This document shows positions 1 through 8,658 of a stretch of 64,000 nucleotides of DNA, one piece after another (the first letter of the stretch is position 1; each line of letters opens with the position of its first letter). The position numbers and the translations under genes were made by a program. Below the pieces are notes generated by a model. The model worked only from the letters and a program-made list of their open reading frames with translations, did not search any database and was not told the origin of the DNA. Origin of the DNA: Nostoc sp. TCL240-02. Its GTDB lineage: Bacteria; Cyanobacteriota; Cyanobacteriia; Cyanobacteriales; Nostocaceae. The stretch covers positions 7,501-71,500 of the forward strand of contig NZ_CP040094.1 in the NCBI RefSeq assembly GCF_013343235.1. The letters run 5' to 3'.

Positions 1-1791
1 GAAGTAACTCCAGAAGAGGGAGGTATAGGAGCTAATAAAGTTTTTAGTCAAGTATTTAAAGTTTCTTTCAATGATGAAGATCCAGTTAAAGCACAAAAAT
101 TACTGCAAGCTTTACAAAAAGTTTATCAAAATTACAATGAAGAACAACAAAAAGAACGCCTGAATCATGGGCTAGCTTTTGTAAATGCTCGCTTACCGGA
201 GATCAAAAAAGAGGTAAGTAAAGCTGATAAAAATTTGGAACAATTTCGCAAAAAACATAAATTACTAGATCCCGAAGTCCAAAGTAAAATCTTGCTAGAA
301 TCTCTAGCCGATATTCAAAATCAGCTACAAACTACTCGTGCCAACCTTCAAGATGCAAACGCCCGCTACGATAACCTAGAGCAACAAATAGCCTCTTCAT
401 CCCAGCAGAATGAACTAATTTCTTCTCGTTTAAATCAGTCAAGCCGCTATCAAACATTATTGAGTGAAATTCAAAAGACCGAACTAGCATTGGCTAAAGA
501 GCGACTGCGCTATACAGATGATTATCCATCGGTACAAAAGCTAAAGCAACAGCGCCAGAGTCAATTGTCGCTATTACGACAAGAGGTAAAATCTATTACT
601 AATAGCAGTAAGGGAGAACCGCTTTCAAAAGGGCAAATAATAGGGGTTGATCCAACGCTAATAGATGAGTTTATTCTGGTGCAGACAACTGTTTTAGGAC
701 TAACTGCCAATGAAAAAAATCTAGCTGAGTCAGAACAGCGTCTCCGTTCTGAACTAAACAAATACCCAAGCTTAATAGCAGAGTACAATCGTTTACTGCC
801 AAAGGTAGAAACTAGTCATAAAACCCTTGAACAACTCCTTCAAGTACAACAGTCTTTAGGGCTAAAAATTGCTCAGGAAGGATATAATTGGCAAGTTTTA
901 ACAGAACCTTCTATAGGGACTTCTATGGGGAATAACAGATTATTCCTTTTGGTTGGAGGAACTCTGATTGGACCGATTTTAGGTATTTTAGCAGCCTTGA
1001 TTTTAGAAAAGTTTAATGACGCTATTTATTGTGCGGGAGATTTAAAGAAACTGACAAATCTACGTATACTGGGATCAGTGCCAAAATTGCCGTCGCATAG
1101 TGCAAAAAAACGGTGGCTGGGACTGTCTTGGAAGGAGCGGCGCAGATCAAATGACTCTGTAATAGAAGCTACTACTAGATTGCCCGTCCATGAGAACCTG
1201 GATATGATCTACCAAAATATTCAGATATTAAAATATCCCTTACCTTTCAAGTCGCTGATGTTTACTTCAGCACTACCAGGGGAAGGGAAGACAACCTTGG
1301 TATTAGGGCTTGTAGCTAGCGCTACCCGGATGCACCGACGGGTATTAGTTATTGATGCTAATTTGCACAATCCTAGCTTGCATAAAATCCTGGGACTATC
1401 TAATGATTGGGGACTATCTCTGTTATTAGTTGATGAGACAACTACTCATTTTCAAGATTATATCCAGCCTATTCATCCTTCAATTGATATTTTGACTGCT
1501 GGGCCGGAACCAGAAGACACGGTAAAGTTGCTCAGTTCTGAACGAATGAAAGAACTAATAGAGTTATTTGAGCAAAGTTATGACTTAGTACTGATAGATG
1601 CTCCACCGATTTTAGGTACGGTTGATGCTAGGATTGTGGCATCTTTTTGCAATGCTATTGTGATGGTAGAGCGCATGGGCAAAGTAACCAGAACTGAACT
1701 GACTCAAGCTACAGAAATTTTAAGTCAGTTGAATTTAATTGGAATTATCGCTAATGAAGTGAGTAATTCTCAAAAGGTATTGGCATCGTAG
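1..1791 (+). CDS. Exopolysaccharide chain-length determinant / CpsD-type tyrosine kinase (5' truncated by window edge)
   Basis: The reading frame is open from the first base, so the N-terminus lies outside the window; 596 codons are visible. The first ~900 bases encode a long coiled coil typical of the periplasmic part of Wzz/Wzc proteins. A hydrophobic segment follows at about 930-1010 (LFLLVGGTLIGPILG), then a cytoplasmic P-loop domain with Walker A (PGEGKTT, near 1275-1295), Walker A' (VLVIDANLHNP, near 1345) and Walker B (LVLIDAPP, near 1585). This order is that of bacterial tyrosine kinases controlling chain length in Wzx/Wzy polysaccharide export. The C-terminus ends in NSQKVLAS and lacks the tyrosine-rich tail of classical Wzc, so autophosphorylation there is doubtful. 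Confidence 0.88.
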   Translation, partial: EVTPEEGGIGANKVFSQVFKVSFNDEDPVKAQKLLQALQKVYQNYNEEQQKERLNHGLAFVNARLPEIKKEVSKADKNLEQFRKKHKLLDPEVQSKILLESLADIQNQLQTTRANLQDANARYDNLEQQIASSSQQNELISSRLNQSSRYQTLLSEIQKTELALAKERLRYTDDYPSVQKLKQQRQSQLSLLRQEVKSITNSSKGEPLSKGQIIGVDPTLIDEFILVQTTVLGLTANEKNLAESEQRLRSELNKYPSLIAEYNRLLPKVETSHKTLEQLLQVQQSLGLKIAQEGYNWQVLTEPSIGTSMGNNRLFLLVGGTLIGPILGILAALILEKFNDAIYCAGDLKKLTNLRILGSVPKLPSHSAKKRWLGLSWKERRRSNDSVIEATTRLPVHENLDMIYQNIQILKYPLPFKSLMFTSALPGEGKTTLVLGLVASATRMHRRVLVIDANLHNPSLHKILGLSNDWGLSLLLVDETTTHFQDYIQPIHPSIDILTAGPEPEDTVKLLSSERMKELIELFEQSYDLVLIDAPPILGTVDARIVASFCNAIVMVERMGKVTRTELTQATEILSQLNLIGIIANEVSNSQKVLAS

Positions 1792-2010
1792 ACTGAAGAA
1801 GCATTTAAAATTGGAAATTGGGTATTGGAAATAGATAGAGGAGAGGAATTCTCTCACTACCTTCTGGCTTCTTCACCTGATTTCTAGCTGATAGCTAAAG
1901 CAAAATGCATAATTAGTAGGAGGTGGCAACCTCCTACGTTGGAGAAGTGTCTCATCTTAAAGTAGTAGACGTGATAATCCAGAGCGTCAATTAGATACTA
2001 GTGTGATTAG

Positions 2011-3165
2011 ATGACCAGCATGAAATTCCAACTTTACTTAGGCTTTTTATTTTCCCAGATTAAAGTACGTCATTGGTGGGTGAGTGTCCTCTTATGGATT
2101 GCTTTGGTTGCCCCAGCCCAAGCGTCTGTAATTCTGCGCGTGGCAATTGAGAGGGGCGTTAATCAGGTAAAAGTGGGCAGTTCTACCACTGGGATCGTCA
2201 AGGATAGTACCGGACGCACTCTCGGACAGTTACCAGCGATGAGTGCATATTATGCCCAAGCCATTCCTGGCGGAGTTGCTTTAGATAAGTGGCAGTCTGG
2301 TTTATTTTGGATTGAGCCAACGGGTAAAGGATTTGTTTATATTGGCGATCGCTGGTATCGGGGTAGAACTCTGGTTGTCCCCACAGAAAAAGGCTTAACG
2401 GCTGTTAATTGGGTTGATGACCAAGAATATCTTTACAGCGTTCTCGGTGGCGAAATGGATGCTAGCTGGCCCCAAGAAGCTTTAAAAGCCCAAGCGATCG
2501 CAGCTCGCACTTATGCTCTTTACGAACGAGAAAAACAACGGAATAATCCCGTTTACGATTTAGGCAATACCCCCGATCGCTGGCAAATTTACAAAGGTGT
2601 CATCAGTGAAGCTCCTGCTACTTACGCCGCAGTAGATTCCACTTTAGGACAGGTGTTAACTTACAAAAACCGGATTATTCTCTCAGTCTTTCACGCTTGT
2701 TCTGGGGGACACACCGAAAATGTAGAAGATGTTTGGGGAAGCAGCGAGCCTTATCTGCGTGCTGTTCAAGATTACGATCAAAATATCCGTGAGTGTAATT
2801 GGGTGAAAAGCTTCTCGCCCAGTGAGATTAGCGCTAAATTTCCTGAAGTTGGCAGTGTGACGGCGATGATTCCAGAGACATACTCGCCTTTCCGCAGTGT
2901 TAAAGTCTTGAAAATTGTTGGTAACAAGGGTACTAAAGTACTACAGGGCGAGGAAGTGCGAACAGCCCTCAAGCTCAAAAGTACCCGCTTTACCGTTACT
3001 AAGGGAGCCGATGGTAATTTTGTACTCCAAGGGCTTGGCTACGGTCATGCTTTAGGTATGAGTCAGTGGGGAGCGTACAATCTGGCTCGGCAAGGAGTAA
3101 ACCACCTGCAAATTTTGGGACATTATTATCAAGGTGTTGCCCTAACACCAATTCAGGCGAAGTAA
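2011..3165 (+). CDS. SpoIID/LytB domain protein, secreted
   Basis: The 384-residue product starts with a basic stretch and a hydrophobic signal peptide ending near APAQAS (residues ~20-39). The SpoIID domain covers roughly residues 130-380. It shows the conserved YSVLGGEMDASWPQEALKAQ segment carrying the family's catalytic Glu, then FHACSGGHTENVEDVW, and near the end GYGHALGMSQWGA. In Bacillus SpoIID is a lytic transglycosylase acting on stripped glycan strands; cyanobacterial homologues are not linked to sporulation and probably remodel cell-wall glycan or amidase activity. The gene stands alone, 220 bases after the polysaccharide kinase. ATG at 2011 is the first start before the signal peptide; ATG 2020 is equally possible. 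Confidence 0.85.
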   Translation: MTSMKFQLYLGFLFSQIKVRHWWVSVLLWIALVAPAQASVILRVAIERGVNQVKVGSSTTGIVKDSTGRTLGQLPAMSAYYAQAIPGGVALDKWQSGLFWIEPTGKGFVYIGDRWYRGRTLVVPTEKGLTAVNWVDDQEYLYSVLGGEMDASWPQEALKAQAIAARTYALYEREKQRNNPVYDLGNTPDRWQIYKGVISEAPATYAAVDSTLGQVLTYKNRIILSVFHACSGGHTENVEDVWGSSEPYLRAVQDYDQNIRECNWVKSFSPSEISAKFPEVGSVTAMIPETYSPFRSVKVLKIVGNKGTKVLQGEEVRTALKLKSTRFTVTKGADGNFVLQGLGYGHALGMSQWGAYNLARQGVNHLQILGHYYQGVALTPIQAK

Positions 3166-3285
3166 TCAGGGATTGGGCATTGGGCATGAATAAGAGACAA
3201 GGTAGAGGGGAGAGAAAGGGGAGAGATTTGTTGAATAATTCCCCCTTGCCTCCCCTGCCTTCCTTGCTCCCTGCTCCTCTGCTTC

Positions 3286-4584
3286 CTATTCCCCACTCCC
3301 ACGTTCCAAGCGCCGTTGCCATTCAGCGTCAATTTGTGCAGAACGCTCAACTTCCTTGTCTAGTAAGTCAGTTTCGCTAGAATACACTAAATCTTCCTTG
3401 CTAATAACTTTTTCTTGGGCAAATTGTTGAGCATAGTCGATTTTTTGTTGCAAAGGTGCATCAGGGCTTGCCAATAACCTCGATCGGGAAAGGCGATCGC
3501 GATTGCGATCGCCTATTTTACGATTACGCCACTTAATCCAGAAATAACGCAACAACGGTATGCCTAAGAAACCTGCTCCGTAAGCTAATAGCAGCCAATA
3601 AATTCCTTGCACAAAAGCTACCAGTCCACCTAATTGGACAGCAACAGTGCCATCTCTCAACAAACTTCCCAGTACTAAAGCACCAACAAAATTTAGTACC
3701 CCTAACCCAGCACTTAGCATAATTTGCCCTGAACTTGCAGCACTAAAACGCCAGGGAAATTCCTCCAAGTAAGATGATATTGAATGACGGCGCTTTTTAA
3801 CCGCACTCACCTGTAACTCTGGGAAGTAATAAACAATTTGCCCTTCTGGACTTACCGCCGGTTGCCCATTAAATTGTGTCAGAACGGGCAGCATGTAATC
3901 TTCGTACTCTCTTGTATATCCCTCGCCGATATCATCCAAGTATGGGGCAATTTGTTCTGCTACCACTGCGCCACGATTGATCCGAATCACCGTAGCAATT
4001 TCTTGCCAGCGACGTTCGTCTAAGTTGGCGTTAGGATTCCCATCACCAAACAAAAACGAGAAAACAGCTTCAAAGAAATTCAGATTGCTTTCTTCTCTGG
4101 TTTCACGTCGCCGTTCCTGGTAGTAGGTGTCATAATTTGGGCTAAGATACCAGAAGAAATTTGGAAAATAAAAGAAACCCCCACCGCCGGAATTACTGCC
4201 CCGACTGTTGCCGTCGCGATCAGAATTGGCAGCAGTAATAATTATGAAGATGGTAACAGTTATCAAGGCGATGGAAACAGTTAAGAAAATTCCAAAAGAA
4301 ATCCGAATCAGGTAAAACAGAACACTCCAGACCTTTTTCCACCATTCCTGCAATCGCAATTGGAAGTATTTATTACGCAAAAGTGTTCGAAAATTTTGTG
4401 GAAAAAGGTAAACTATATCACCTGAATCCGCTACCTGTAAATGTCCTCCAGCATCAGATGCCAGGGCTAACAAGCTTTGATTAGCTTCAGCGACGTTCAA
4501 TCCTGCCTGGGTTGCCACATCACCAACGGTGACACGGTAGCCCAGTTTTTCGACAGCTTGCATGATGGTGGGATTGGGAGCCAT
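3286..4584 (-). CDS. Conserved cyanobacterial membrane protein of unknown function
   Basis: I do not recognise a named family for this 432-residue protein. The first ~60 residues (MQAVEKLGYRVTVGDVATQA...) look like a small winged-helix or helix-turn-helix-like fold. A strong membrane segment lies at about residues 85-115, followed by a Gly/Ser/Asn-rich linker (about 122-140). Two or three further hydrophobic segments lie at about 285-350, and a charged C-terminal tail is rich in Arg, Glu and Lys. The ATG at 4584 is followed at once by the conserved-looking N-terminal block, which supports this start. It converges on the SpoIID gene, with a pyrimidine-rich repeat-like spacer between them. Confidence 0.7.
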   Translation of the reverse strand: MAPNPTIMQAVEKLGYRVTVGDVATQAGLNVAEANQSLLALASDAGGHLQVADSGDIVYLFPQNFRTLLRNKYFQLRLQEWWKKVWSVLFYLIRISFGIFLTVSIALITVTIFIIITAANSDRDGNSRGSNSGGGGFFYFPNFFWYLSPNYDTYYQERRRETREESNLNFFEAVFSFLFGDGNPNANLDERRWQEIATVIRINRGAVVAEQIAPYLDDIGEGYTREYEDYMLPVLTQFNGQPAVSPEGQIVYYFPELQVSAVKKRRHSISSYLEEFPWRFSAASSGQIMLSAGLGVLNFVGALVLGSLLRDGTVAVQLGGLVAFVQGIYWLLLAYGAGFLGIPLLRYFWIKWRNRKIGDRNRDRLSRSRLLASPDAPLQQKIDYAQQFAQEKVISKEDLVYSSETDLLDKEVERSAQIDAEWQRRLERGSGE

Positions 4585-4800
4585 TGCTCTCCCCTCCTGT
4601 TGAAACTTATTCCCCTTTTATTAAGTATAAAGTTTTATTTTGAGCGATTTAGCAGGGATAAGAATGAAGCATGAAATTATGGAATATTACATCAATTTAG
4701 CAATCCGACACCGAAATAGATAAACAACAAATGACCTGACACGCAAAATGTTATAATTGTTTCCCTCAGCTTGGTTAATCAGCAAATTTTCTGCTCAAAT

Positions 4801-5280
4801 ATGGTTCAATATACTCTCGCTCAAAGTCCAGAAATTATCCTTACTGTTTCTGGAAAAGATTCAGCCAAAGCCCGTGATAAAGCAATGGATCAGCTGATGG
4901 AACTGATGGATGCAGGTAAGCTACCCACGGAACTGGAAGAGGGATTTGGCCCTCAACAATTAATTGAGGTTAAAGAGTCAATTATTGATACTGCTAGCGG
5001 TGAGGATACTATTACACAAGCTGTCCAGGTTCTAAGTAACCTGGCTACACTCAAGCTGAAAGTTCAGGAGTCACGAGCTGAAGCGTTAGAAATTCGCAAA
5101 GCGGTTGATGTTCTGTTCACTGACGATTCGGTGACTGAAGAGGAAATTACTCGACTCAAGGAAGGTTTTAAAGTCCTCAAAAATTTTGCCCAAGCTAATG
5201 TACGTTATCAAGAAGCACGATCTAAAGCAGAACAGGCTAGGCAAACTCTAGACCAAGCTCTCAAATCGCCTGATAAGTAA
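4801..5280 (+). CDS. Conserved hypothetical helical protein
   Basis: This 159-residue product is predicted to be soluble and mostly helical. It is charged, with no signal peptide, membrane segment or cysteine pair. The stretch KARDKAMDQLMELMDAGKLP near the N-terminus and the Ala/Glu/Lys/Arg-rich C-terminus suggest a helical bundle. I chose ATG 4801 because the product then begins MVQYTLAQSPEIILTV, a natural beta-strand start; an in-frame TTG at 4771 would add ten residues without support. A clear rho-independent terminator follows 60 bases after the stop. Function unknown. Confidence 0.65.
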   Translation: MVQYTLAQSPEIILTVSGKDSAKARDKAMDQLMELMDAGKLPTELEEGFGPQQLIEVKESIIDTASGEDTITQAVQVLSNLATLKLKVQESRAEALEIRKAVDVLFTDDSVTEEEITRLKEGFKVLKNFAQANVRYQEARSKAEQARQTLDQALKSPDK

Positions 5281-5340
5281 CTTATACAGAATCAGATAGA
5301 TTGAGTTGCATTTTTAACTAATTTAATAAATACTCTAAAA

Positions 5341-5363
5341 GACAGGTTGTTCCACCTGTCTTT
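5341..5363 (+). terminator. Rho-independent terminator after the 4801-5280 gene
   Basis: A 7-bp GACAGGT/ACCTGTC stem with a 6-base loop is flanked by AAAA upstream and TTT downstream, extending the helix and giving a short U-run. It lies 60 bases beyond the stop and just ahead of the convergent tRNA-Gln, so it may work in both directions. Confidence 0.7.
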
Positions 5364-5370
5364 GCATATA

Positions 5371-5442
5371 CTGGGGCGCTAGGATTCGAACCTAGGGATG
5401 GCGGGACCAAAACCCGCTGCCTTACCACTTGGCTACGCCCCA
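5371..5442 (-). tRNA. tRNA-Gln (UUG)
   Basis: Read on the minus strand, a 72-base cloverleaf is visible. Acceptor arms TGGGGCG/CGCCCCA pair, followed by discriminator G. The T-loop is GGTTCGAATCC. The anticodon arm GCGGG-TTTTGGT-CCCGC places anticodon TTG, reading CAA/CAG glutamine codons. No CCA is encoded, as usual in cyanobacteria. Confidence 0.96.
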
Positions 5443-5459
5443 ACGACTTTACTCTAGTT

Positions 5460-5490
5460 AATATAGCAGTTAATCCTGGGTCTGTGTCAA
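5460..5490 (-). promoter_or_regulatory. Probable sigma-70-type promoter of tRNA-Gln
   Basis: On the minus strand a perfect TTGACA (5485-5490) is followed after 19 bases by TATATT (5460-5465). This lies about 18 bases upstream of the mature tRNA 5' end. The spacing is slightly long, so this is a prediction from motif and position only. Confidence 0.5.
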
Positions 5491-5631
5491 GTACTTTAAT
5501 AGTTTATTTCAGATAATGGATTTTTACGGCAGGACATTGATTGGTCGGAATCCTTACACTTAGACTCTTTCATGGCTTTGGGGTGAACCCTTGAATCGAT
5601 GCTTGGCTGTATCATCGAACTCACTTTAAGG

Positions 5632-5661
5632 GCAAAGAAATTGCGATCGCAATTTCTTTGC
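5632..5661. repeat. Perfect 30-base palindrome centred on HIP1
   Basis: The two 15-base arms (GCAAAGAAATTGCGA and its reverse complement) meet at GCGATCGC, the HIP1 octamer over-represented in cyanobacteria. It could fold as a hairpin or be a protein site. It lies 110 bases downstream of the glycosyltransferase gene on that gene's strand, so it may also help end transcription. Confidence 0.6.
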
Positions 5662-5770
5662 ATCTAAAATCTGCTTCACTTGATTATGAACGCCTTATCG
5701 TCTGTTCCTGCTTAGGGGCATCTAGATTATTTCTTTCCACACCAGTCAATCTTGCCCTATTTCCTTTTCC

Positions 5771-6568
5771 TTAATCCCCAGTCTCGTGAAGAAAAACTGC
5801 TGCAATCCGACTTGATGATAGTAGTTGCTTGGTAGCCAGCCATATAAATAGTGGAATGGTCTTAGCATAGCGACCGCAAAGTCGGCGTGGTTCTTGAATC
5901 CATCGATACAGCCATTCAAGTCCTAAGTCTCTAACTATGCGGGGTGCCCGCTTGTGAATTCCTGCATAAACTGGGAAAACTCCACCCAGTCCAATCATTA
6001 CAGCTTGTATCTTACCTTTATGTTGAGCTATCCAATTTTCTTGCTTAGGACATCCTAGAGATACTAGGACGGCGCTAGCACCACTAGAATTAATCCTTCG
6101 AACCAAGGCTTCGTCTTCAGTTTCAGTCAGGGGACGAAAGGGTAGAGGTTCCATCGCCGCAATCTTCATTTGGGGAAATTCCTGCTCTAACCTTTTTCGC
6201 ATCCTAGAAAGAATTTCTGTTTGGGAACCTAAAAAGAAAATACTAAGATTTTGTGTTTGAGTTCGCTGACACAATGCTAAAAAAATATCCATCCCTGCCA
6301 CACGGTCTTGGTAAATAGCCCCCATTTTTCTCATCATCCATACAAGAGGCATACCATCAGGAGTAACTATATCTGCATTTCGTAATACGGTGGCAAACTG
6401 TGGATGCCAATGAGCCTCAATGAGCATGTGTACATTAGCTACGTATACAGTTTTACTCTCACGCTTACCCGCCCACTTCAGTATTGTTTGTACCTGCTCA
6501 TCAAAACGTAAAGCAGTAATAGGGAAATCAAGCACTTTTTTAGTAGGTAGAAGCACTCTTGCCACCAT
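5771..6568 (-). CDS. WecG/TagA/CpsF family glycosyltransferase
   Basis: The 265-residue product belongs to the family that transfers ManNAc-type sugars onto lipid-linked acceptors in cell-envelope polysaccharide synthesis. Visible marks are TVYVANVHMLIEAH, the motif VTPDGMPLVWMMRKMG with the catalytic-type Asp, RVAGMDIF, and the C-terminal GLGGVFPVYAGIHKRAPRIV followed by LEWLYRWIQEPRRL. Length is typical. ATG at 6568 is preceded by AGGAG with a 6-base spacer, so it is preferred to the in-frame TTG three bases upstream. There is no polysaccharide operon beside it; the tyrosine-kinase-type chain-length protein 4 kb away may be a functional partner. Confidence 0.9.
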   Translation of the reverse strand: MVARVLLPTKKVLDFPITALRFDEQVQTILKWAGKRESKTVYVANVHMLIEAHWHPQFATVLRNADIVTPDGMPLVWMMRKMGAIYQDRVAGMDIFLALCQRTQTQNLSIFFLGSQTEILSRMRKRLEQEFPQMKIAAMEPLPFRPLTETEDEALVRRINSSGASAVLVSLGCPKQENWIAQHKGKIQAVMIGLGGVFPVYAGIHKRAPRIVRDLGLEWLYRWIQEPRRLCGRYAKTIPLFIWLATKQLLSSSRIAAVFLHETGD

Positions 6569-6918
6569 CAATAACTCCTGTGTCCAAGAAAAAAATCCAT
6601 AGATTGCTTAGACCATTCCGAATATTGAATAATTCGGATTGGATGACTCCTGACTTTTTATCGGCTTGTGTCATCGTTGGAAGTTAACACATGGAGGTGC
6701 AATTGCTTTTTTAGTATGCTTTTAGCTTAATCGGTAATATTATAAGTATCTACTGTTGTGTCCTAGCTTACTGTTTTAAGCTAGGGGTTTTAGATGCTGT
6801 TCGACAAAATTCATACTTTCTTCATAATTAATTTTTGATTGGTTCATGCAAGCATTACAATTACGATAAATTCCTAGTATGAACTTTATTACAAGGTAGT
6901 ATTTTTTACGTAATTAGT
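6569..6918. other. Intergenic region, weak hairpin only
   Basis: No gene was seen. A 9-bp inverted repeat (CCTAGCTTA/TAAGCTAGG, 6762-6785) followed by GGTTTTA could be a weak terminator on the plus strand, but no plus-strand gene precedes it. Confidence 0.35.
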
Positions 6919-7188
6919 TTACATAGAAAAACGAAATACCAGACACTCAGTCTGCTGATTTTGATACGTAATTATGTGCTTAAGAGATAAAAGCCCAAAA
7001 AATAAAGGGAAGATAAGCTTATCTTCCCCTGTTCGATTATTTTTGTTATTGTCTGGCTTGTTAGCTTCTTTGAGTTTTTGACGTAACATTTGGCGTTGCT
7101 TTTTAAGTTGCCGCTTCCTCGCAGAGCCGCCTCTACCTTTGTCATTCCTACCTTCTTTACGGGGAGATTCCCATCTTTTCAGGCGCAT
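6919..7188 (-). CDS. Small basic hypothetical protein
   Basis: The 89-residue frame starts at ATG 7188 with a GAGGT ribosome-binding site about 9 bases upstream. The first ~50 residues are extremely rich in Lys and Arg (for example GSARKRQLKKQRQMLRQKLK), suggesting nucleic-acid or ribosome association. The last 35 residues look less protein-like and may be read-through of non-coding sequence. It lies 39 bases downstream of tRNA-Leu on the same strand. No family is recognised. Confidence 0.4.
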   Translation of the reverse strand: MRLKRWESPRKEGRNDKGRGGSARKRQLKKQRQMLRQKLKEANKPDNNKNNRTGEDKLIFPLFFGLLSLKHIITYQNQQTECLVFRFSM

Positions 7189-7227
7189 GAACTTTTAACC
7201 TCTCTATTCTATTGACTTATTTAGTAG

Positions 7228-7311
7228 TGGGCAGGAGGAGAATCGAACTCCTATGACCGCAAGGCCGCCACATTTTGAGTGTGGTGCGTCTACCAATTTC
7301 GCCACCCGCCC
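7228..7311 (-). tRNA. tRNA-Leu (CAA)
   Basis: The minus strand gives an 84-base class II tRNA. Acceptor arms GGGCGGG/CCTGCCC (one G-U pair) are followed by discriminator A. The anticodon arm CCACA-CTCAAAA-TGTGG places CAA, reading UUG leucine. A long variable arm (GGCGGCCTTGCGGTC region) and T-loop GTTCGATTC are visible. Confidence 0.95.
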
Positions 7312-7420
7312 TTATATTCAACTTAATTATTCTACTATAGATGAGCTATTTTTTAACAAGTTTGAAAATTAATTATCAAAGTTTTTTTGTAATGATGATG
7401 TCTAAACTATTATCTAAGGC

Positions 7421-8542
7421 TTAAAAACGTGGCAACGTCAATAAACTAGGGTTAATATCCTGTAGGTTTGCACAGCCGCTAAGTGCCATCCCCACATTTA
7501 GCTCATCTTGTAGCAGTGAGATAACATGAGATACACCAACTTCTCCTGCTACTGCTAGTCCCCACAAAATCGGTCGTCCAATCAGTACTGCTTTTGCTCC
7601 TAATGCCAGAGCTTTGAGAATGTCTGTGCCCCTGCGAATGCCTCCATCCAGTAGCACTTCTATTTTACCATCCACTGCTGCTACTATTTCAACTAGGGCT
7701 TCTATTGAAGCGATCGCACCATCGAGTTGTCTGCCACCATGATTGGAAACAACAATTGCTTTGGCCCCATATTCTACAGCCCGCACAGCATCATCTCCCC
7801 GTAAAACTCCTTTGATGACTAAAGGTAATGGAGATAAAGATTGCAACCATGCCAAATCGTCCCAAGTTACTGCTGGATTTAGCTGTTGTGCAAAATATGT
7901 AAATAATCCAGATTCACCTTTTTCGTGGGAAATATCTAGTCCTGAGATGGTGGCGAGATTAGCCAGATGTAAGTCTGTGGGTAAGGCGAACTCGTTACGT
8001 TTATCTCTTTCGCGTTGTCCGAGAACAGGTGCATCTACAGTCAAACAAATTGCTTTATAGCCTGCCTTATAGGCTTTTTCTACTAAAGCCCGAGTTAATC
8101 CCCGGTCTTTATGGATGTAAAGCTGGAACCATCGCAGAGAATCTGGAAATTTATCACACGCAGTCGCTACTTCTTCAATGCTCTTTGTGGCCATTGTACT
8201 TAATACCATTCCCACACCAGATGATGCGGCAGCTAGGGCTGTGGCCACTTCTCCGTCTGGATGGGCTAGACATTGAAAAGCCATTGGCGCAATTAATATA
8301 GGTAGTTGCAGGGGTTGTCCTAAAATGGAGGTAGTTAAATTGCGATCGCTAACATCGACTAATATCCGAGGTCTTAACTTGACTCGCTCAAAGGCAGCAC
8401 AATTATCTCGTAATGTGATTTCGTCCCAAGCACCACTGCTATAGTAATCAAGGGTCATTTGAGACAGATGCTCTTTTGCTAGCTTTTCGTACTCAAAGAG
8501 ATTTATGGGTTGAAAGCGATGGTCGTTGGATACAACTGTCAT
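7421..8542 (-). CDS. FMN-dependent alpha-hydroxy-acid oxidase (L-lactate oxidase-like)
   Basis: The 373-residue TIM-barrel flavoprotein matches the glycolate oxidase / L-lactate oxidase / lactate dehydrogenase family in length and motifs. FMN-binding PILIAPMAFQ lies near residue 80, GVGMVLSTMATKSIEE near 108, and the active-site signature VVSNHGGRQLDGA (catalytic His, substrate Arg) near 265. VLLDGGIRRGTDILKALALGAKAVLIGRP holds the phosphate site. In N2-fixing cyanobacteria such enzymes are reported to act as L-lactate oxidases, consuming O2 and giving pyruvate and H2O2, whereas plant homologues oxidise glycolate. The sequence alone does not decide the substrate. Confidence 0.9.
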   Translation of the reverse strand: MTVVSNDHRFQPINLFEYEKLAKEHLSQMTLDYYSSGAWDEITLRDNCAAFERVKLRPRILVDVSDRNLTTSILGQPLQLPILIAPMAFQCLAHPDGEVATALAAASSGVGMVLSTMATKSIEEVATACDKFPDSLRWFQLYIHKDRGLTRALVEKAYKAGYKAICLTVDAPVLGQRERDKRNEFALPTDLHLANLATISGLDISHEKGESGLFTYFAQQLNPAVTWDDLAWLQSLSPLPLVIKGVLRGDDAVRAVEYGAKAIVVSNHGGRQLDGAIASIEALVEIVAAVDGKIEVLLDGGIRRGTDILKALALGAKAVLIGRPILWGLAVAGEVGVSHVISLLQDELNVGMALSGCANLQDINPSLLTLPRF

Positions 8543-8658
8543 GGTAGCGGCTGTGGGTTAAGCAATAGGATGTTTTTAATCCGATTGTCTGAATTAAACA
8601 ATTTTTTTAGTAACTGAGTTTTTTTAAAGGAACTCACAGTGCGATCGCATTAGTAACT

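Larger units (their letters stand above)
5443..5770. other. Intergenic region with a HIP1-centred palindrome
   Basis: No coding potential was seen in this ~330-base stretch. It carries the tRNA-Gln promoter at one end and a perfect 30-base palindrome at 5632-5661. Confidence 0.5.

Noticed and set aside
3066..3380. Overlapping frames on both strands between the SpoIID gene and the membrane protein gene
   Set aside because: They arise from the pyrimidine-rich low-complexity spacer and overlap the ends of both real genes.
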